This document shows, one piece after another, positions 63,096 through 64,000 of a DNA stretch of 64,000 bases. Position numbers and translations under genes: made by a program. The stretch lies in NCBI GenBank assembly GCA_038214535.1, contig JBBQRS010000007.1:12275-76274 (forward strand), read 5' to 3'. Numbering within the stretch: position 1 is the stretch's first letter; each line of letters begins with the position of its first letter. The DNA is from JBBQRS01 sp038214535 (GTDB lineage Bacteria; Chloroflexota; Anaerolineae; CG2-30-64-16). The notes beneath the pieces are model-generated. The model was given only the letters and a program-made list of their open reading frames with translations, was not told where the DNA came from and made no database searches.

Positions 63096-63782
63096 TCACG
63101 GCTCGAACTTGTAGCCCACGCCCCAGACGGTGTGGATATAGCGGGGCTGGGAGGCGTCGGGTTCGATCTTCTCGCGCAGCCGGCGCACGTGAACCGTGAC
63201 GGTGCTGGGGTCAATGTAGTCGGTGACGCCCCACACCCGATCGAGCAACTGGTCACGGCTGAACACCTGGCGGGGATGCTGCGCGAGCAGCCAGAGCAGG
63301 TCGAATTCCTTCACGGTCAGGTTGCGCGGTTCGCCGCCCAACGTCACCATCCGCGTGAGCGGGTCAATTTCAAGGTCGCCATAGGTGAGGGGACGCTCGT
63401 TTTGCGTCGCGGCCGGACGCGTCCGGCGCAGCACCGCGCGCACGCGGCTCACCAGCTCTTGTGGGCTGAAGGGCTTGACCACGTAATCGTCCGCGCCCAT
63501 CTCCAGCCCGGCGATGCGATCCGCTTCCTGCTTGCGCGCCGTCAACATGATGATCGGCGTATCGCCCTGCTGGCGCAACCGGCGCGTGATCTCGAACCCG
63601 TCCACTTTGGGCAGCATCAGGTCGAGGATCACCAGGTCGGGCAGTTGGCGCGCCAGCGCGTCCAGGGCTGCCTCGCCGTCGCGCGCGACCGACACCTGAT
63701 ACCCGGCGCGCTTGAGGTACAGGCTCACCACGTCGCCGATGCTCGGTTCATCCTCGATGACCAGAATTGTGCCGCTATCCAT
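63096..63782 (-). CDS. OmpR/PhoB-type response regulator
   Basis: A 228-residue regulator. Receiver domain: acidic ILVIEDEPSIGDVV, phospho-acceptor Asp54 in LVILDLMLPKVDGFE, MLTARKQEADRI and Lys in DYVVKPFSPQELV. DNA-binding winged helix: LTVKEFDLLWLLAQHPRQVF, RVWGVTDYIDPSTVTVHVRR and VWGVGYKFEP. I chose ATG 63782 because GAGGCGAG lies upstream, over an earlier ATG at 63803. It precedes its cognate kinase in the same operon with a one-base gap. The target genes are unknown. The intergenic space to the right-edge gene is about 90 bases. Confidence 0.94.
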   Translation of the reverse strand: MDSGTILVIEDEPSIGDVVSLYLKRAGYQVSVARDGEAALDALARQLPDLVILDLMLPKVDGFEITRRLRQQGDTPIIMLTARKQEADRIAGLEMGADDYVVKPFSPQELVSRVRAVLRRTRPAATQNERPLTYGDLEIDPLTRMVTLGGEPRNLTVKEFDLLWLLAQHPRQVFSRDQLLDRVWGVTDYIDPSTVTVHVRRLREKIEPDASQPRYIHTVWGVGYKFEP

Positions 63783-63870
63783 ATGGGTATCTCGCCTCGT
63801 CATGCAGGCATCATACCGGCGTTATCTTACGACATTCTTACGCCGGGATTACCGGAACCTAATAGGGAAA

Positions 63871-64000
63871 TCATTTAGATCTCGCACAAATTCGCTGGTA
63901 ATCATGGTTGGCGAGCAACGGACTCGCGAACTTGGTCGTCTTGAGATAGGTCTCGAAGTCAGTGGCTAACTGGCCCAACTTGGCGACGAGATGATTGTGA
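63871..64000 (-). CDS. Partial C-terminus of an unidentified protein
   Basis: On the minus strand the frame is open from the window edge to TGA at 63873-63871, giving 42 codons: a helical segment with KLGQLATDFETYLKTTKF and an ending SPLLANHDYQRICARSK. The protein runs beyond the window. The ending is rich in basic residues but I cannot assign a family; a transposase end is one possibility. Only a longer sequence would decide. Confidence 0.35.
   Translation of the reverse strand, partial: HNHLVAKLGQLATDFETYLKTTKFASPLLANHDYQRICARSK

Noticed and set aside
63712..63969. Plus-strand frame at the right end
   Set aside because: It overlaps the start of the response regulator on the other strand and shows no motif; the minus-strand open frame to the window edge is a better reading.

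Overview
The window looks like a chromosomal segment of a GC-rich Chloroflexota bacterium, probably Anaerolineae-like. The main pointers are three 'YYY' (DUF2298, chlor_Arch_YYY type) giant membrane proteins, a TIGR03663-type membrane protein, a decaprenyl-phosphate phosphoribosyltransferase-like UbiA protein, and many sigma-70-like promoters (TTGACA-17-TATAAT) in otherwise GC-rich DNA. I see no tRNA, rRNA, CRISPR array, prophage or complete insertion sequence, and no stretch over 300 bases without a gene. The left edge cuts the 5' end of a large secreted protease gene. The right edge cuts a minus-strand gene of which only the last 42 codons are visible.

Layout. (1) 1-8 kb: a same-strand group made of a gingipain/caspase-like (C25-type) secreted protein with 19 PDAFS repeats, a stand-alone cyclic-nucleotide-binding protein, and a 1,243-residue protein with two cyclase homology domains, an AAA-type ATPase and TPRs. 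(2) 8-16.5 kb: housekeeping and small conserved genes: class II aldolase, ArfB, a DUF2007 protein, two uncharacterised proteins, TlyA methyltransferase, UbiA-family transferase, pterin carbinolamine dehydratase and a YabE-like DUF348/G5/3D cell-wall protein. (3) 16.6-42.7 kb: an envelope-glycan region. It has a flippase-like UPF0104 protein, DUF2905, a CDP-paratose 2-epimerase-like enzyme, GT4, methyltransferase, GT39-like, WbpD-like acetyltransferase, WbpB-like dehydrogenase and GT2, followed by five very large multi-spanning proteins (two PMT-YYY fusions, one YYY only, one GT39-like, one TIGR03663 plus NHL propeller). (4) 42.8-58.4 kb: dcd, sucCD, a CCA-adding-type enzyme, SpoIIE-type phosphatase, small P-loop protein, secDF, alcohol dehydrogenase-like, lipoprotein, FmdB, D-Ala-D-Ala carboxypeptidase, a pseudouridine synthase-cytidylate kinase fusion, plsC and glmS. 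(5) 58.4-64 kb: a toxin-first PIN/RHH toxin-antitoxin pair with a repeat operator inside its promoter, an alkyltransferase-like protein, a nitrilase-fold protein lacking the catalytic cysteine, threonine aldolase, and an OmpR-type two-component pair.

The most unusual features are six families of short intergenic repeats, several abutting genes and in three cases supplying the TAG stop codon; the cyclase/cNMP-binding/caspase-like gene group; the RsuA/RluB-Cmk fusion; the Cys-to-Gly nitrilase homologue; and the higher-order structure of the PDAFS repeat. All functional names are homology judgements made by eye from motifs. No database search was run.
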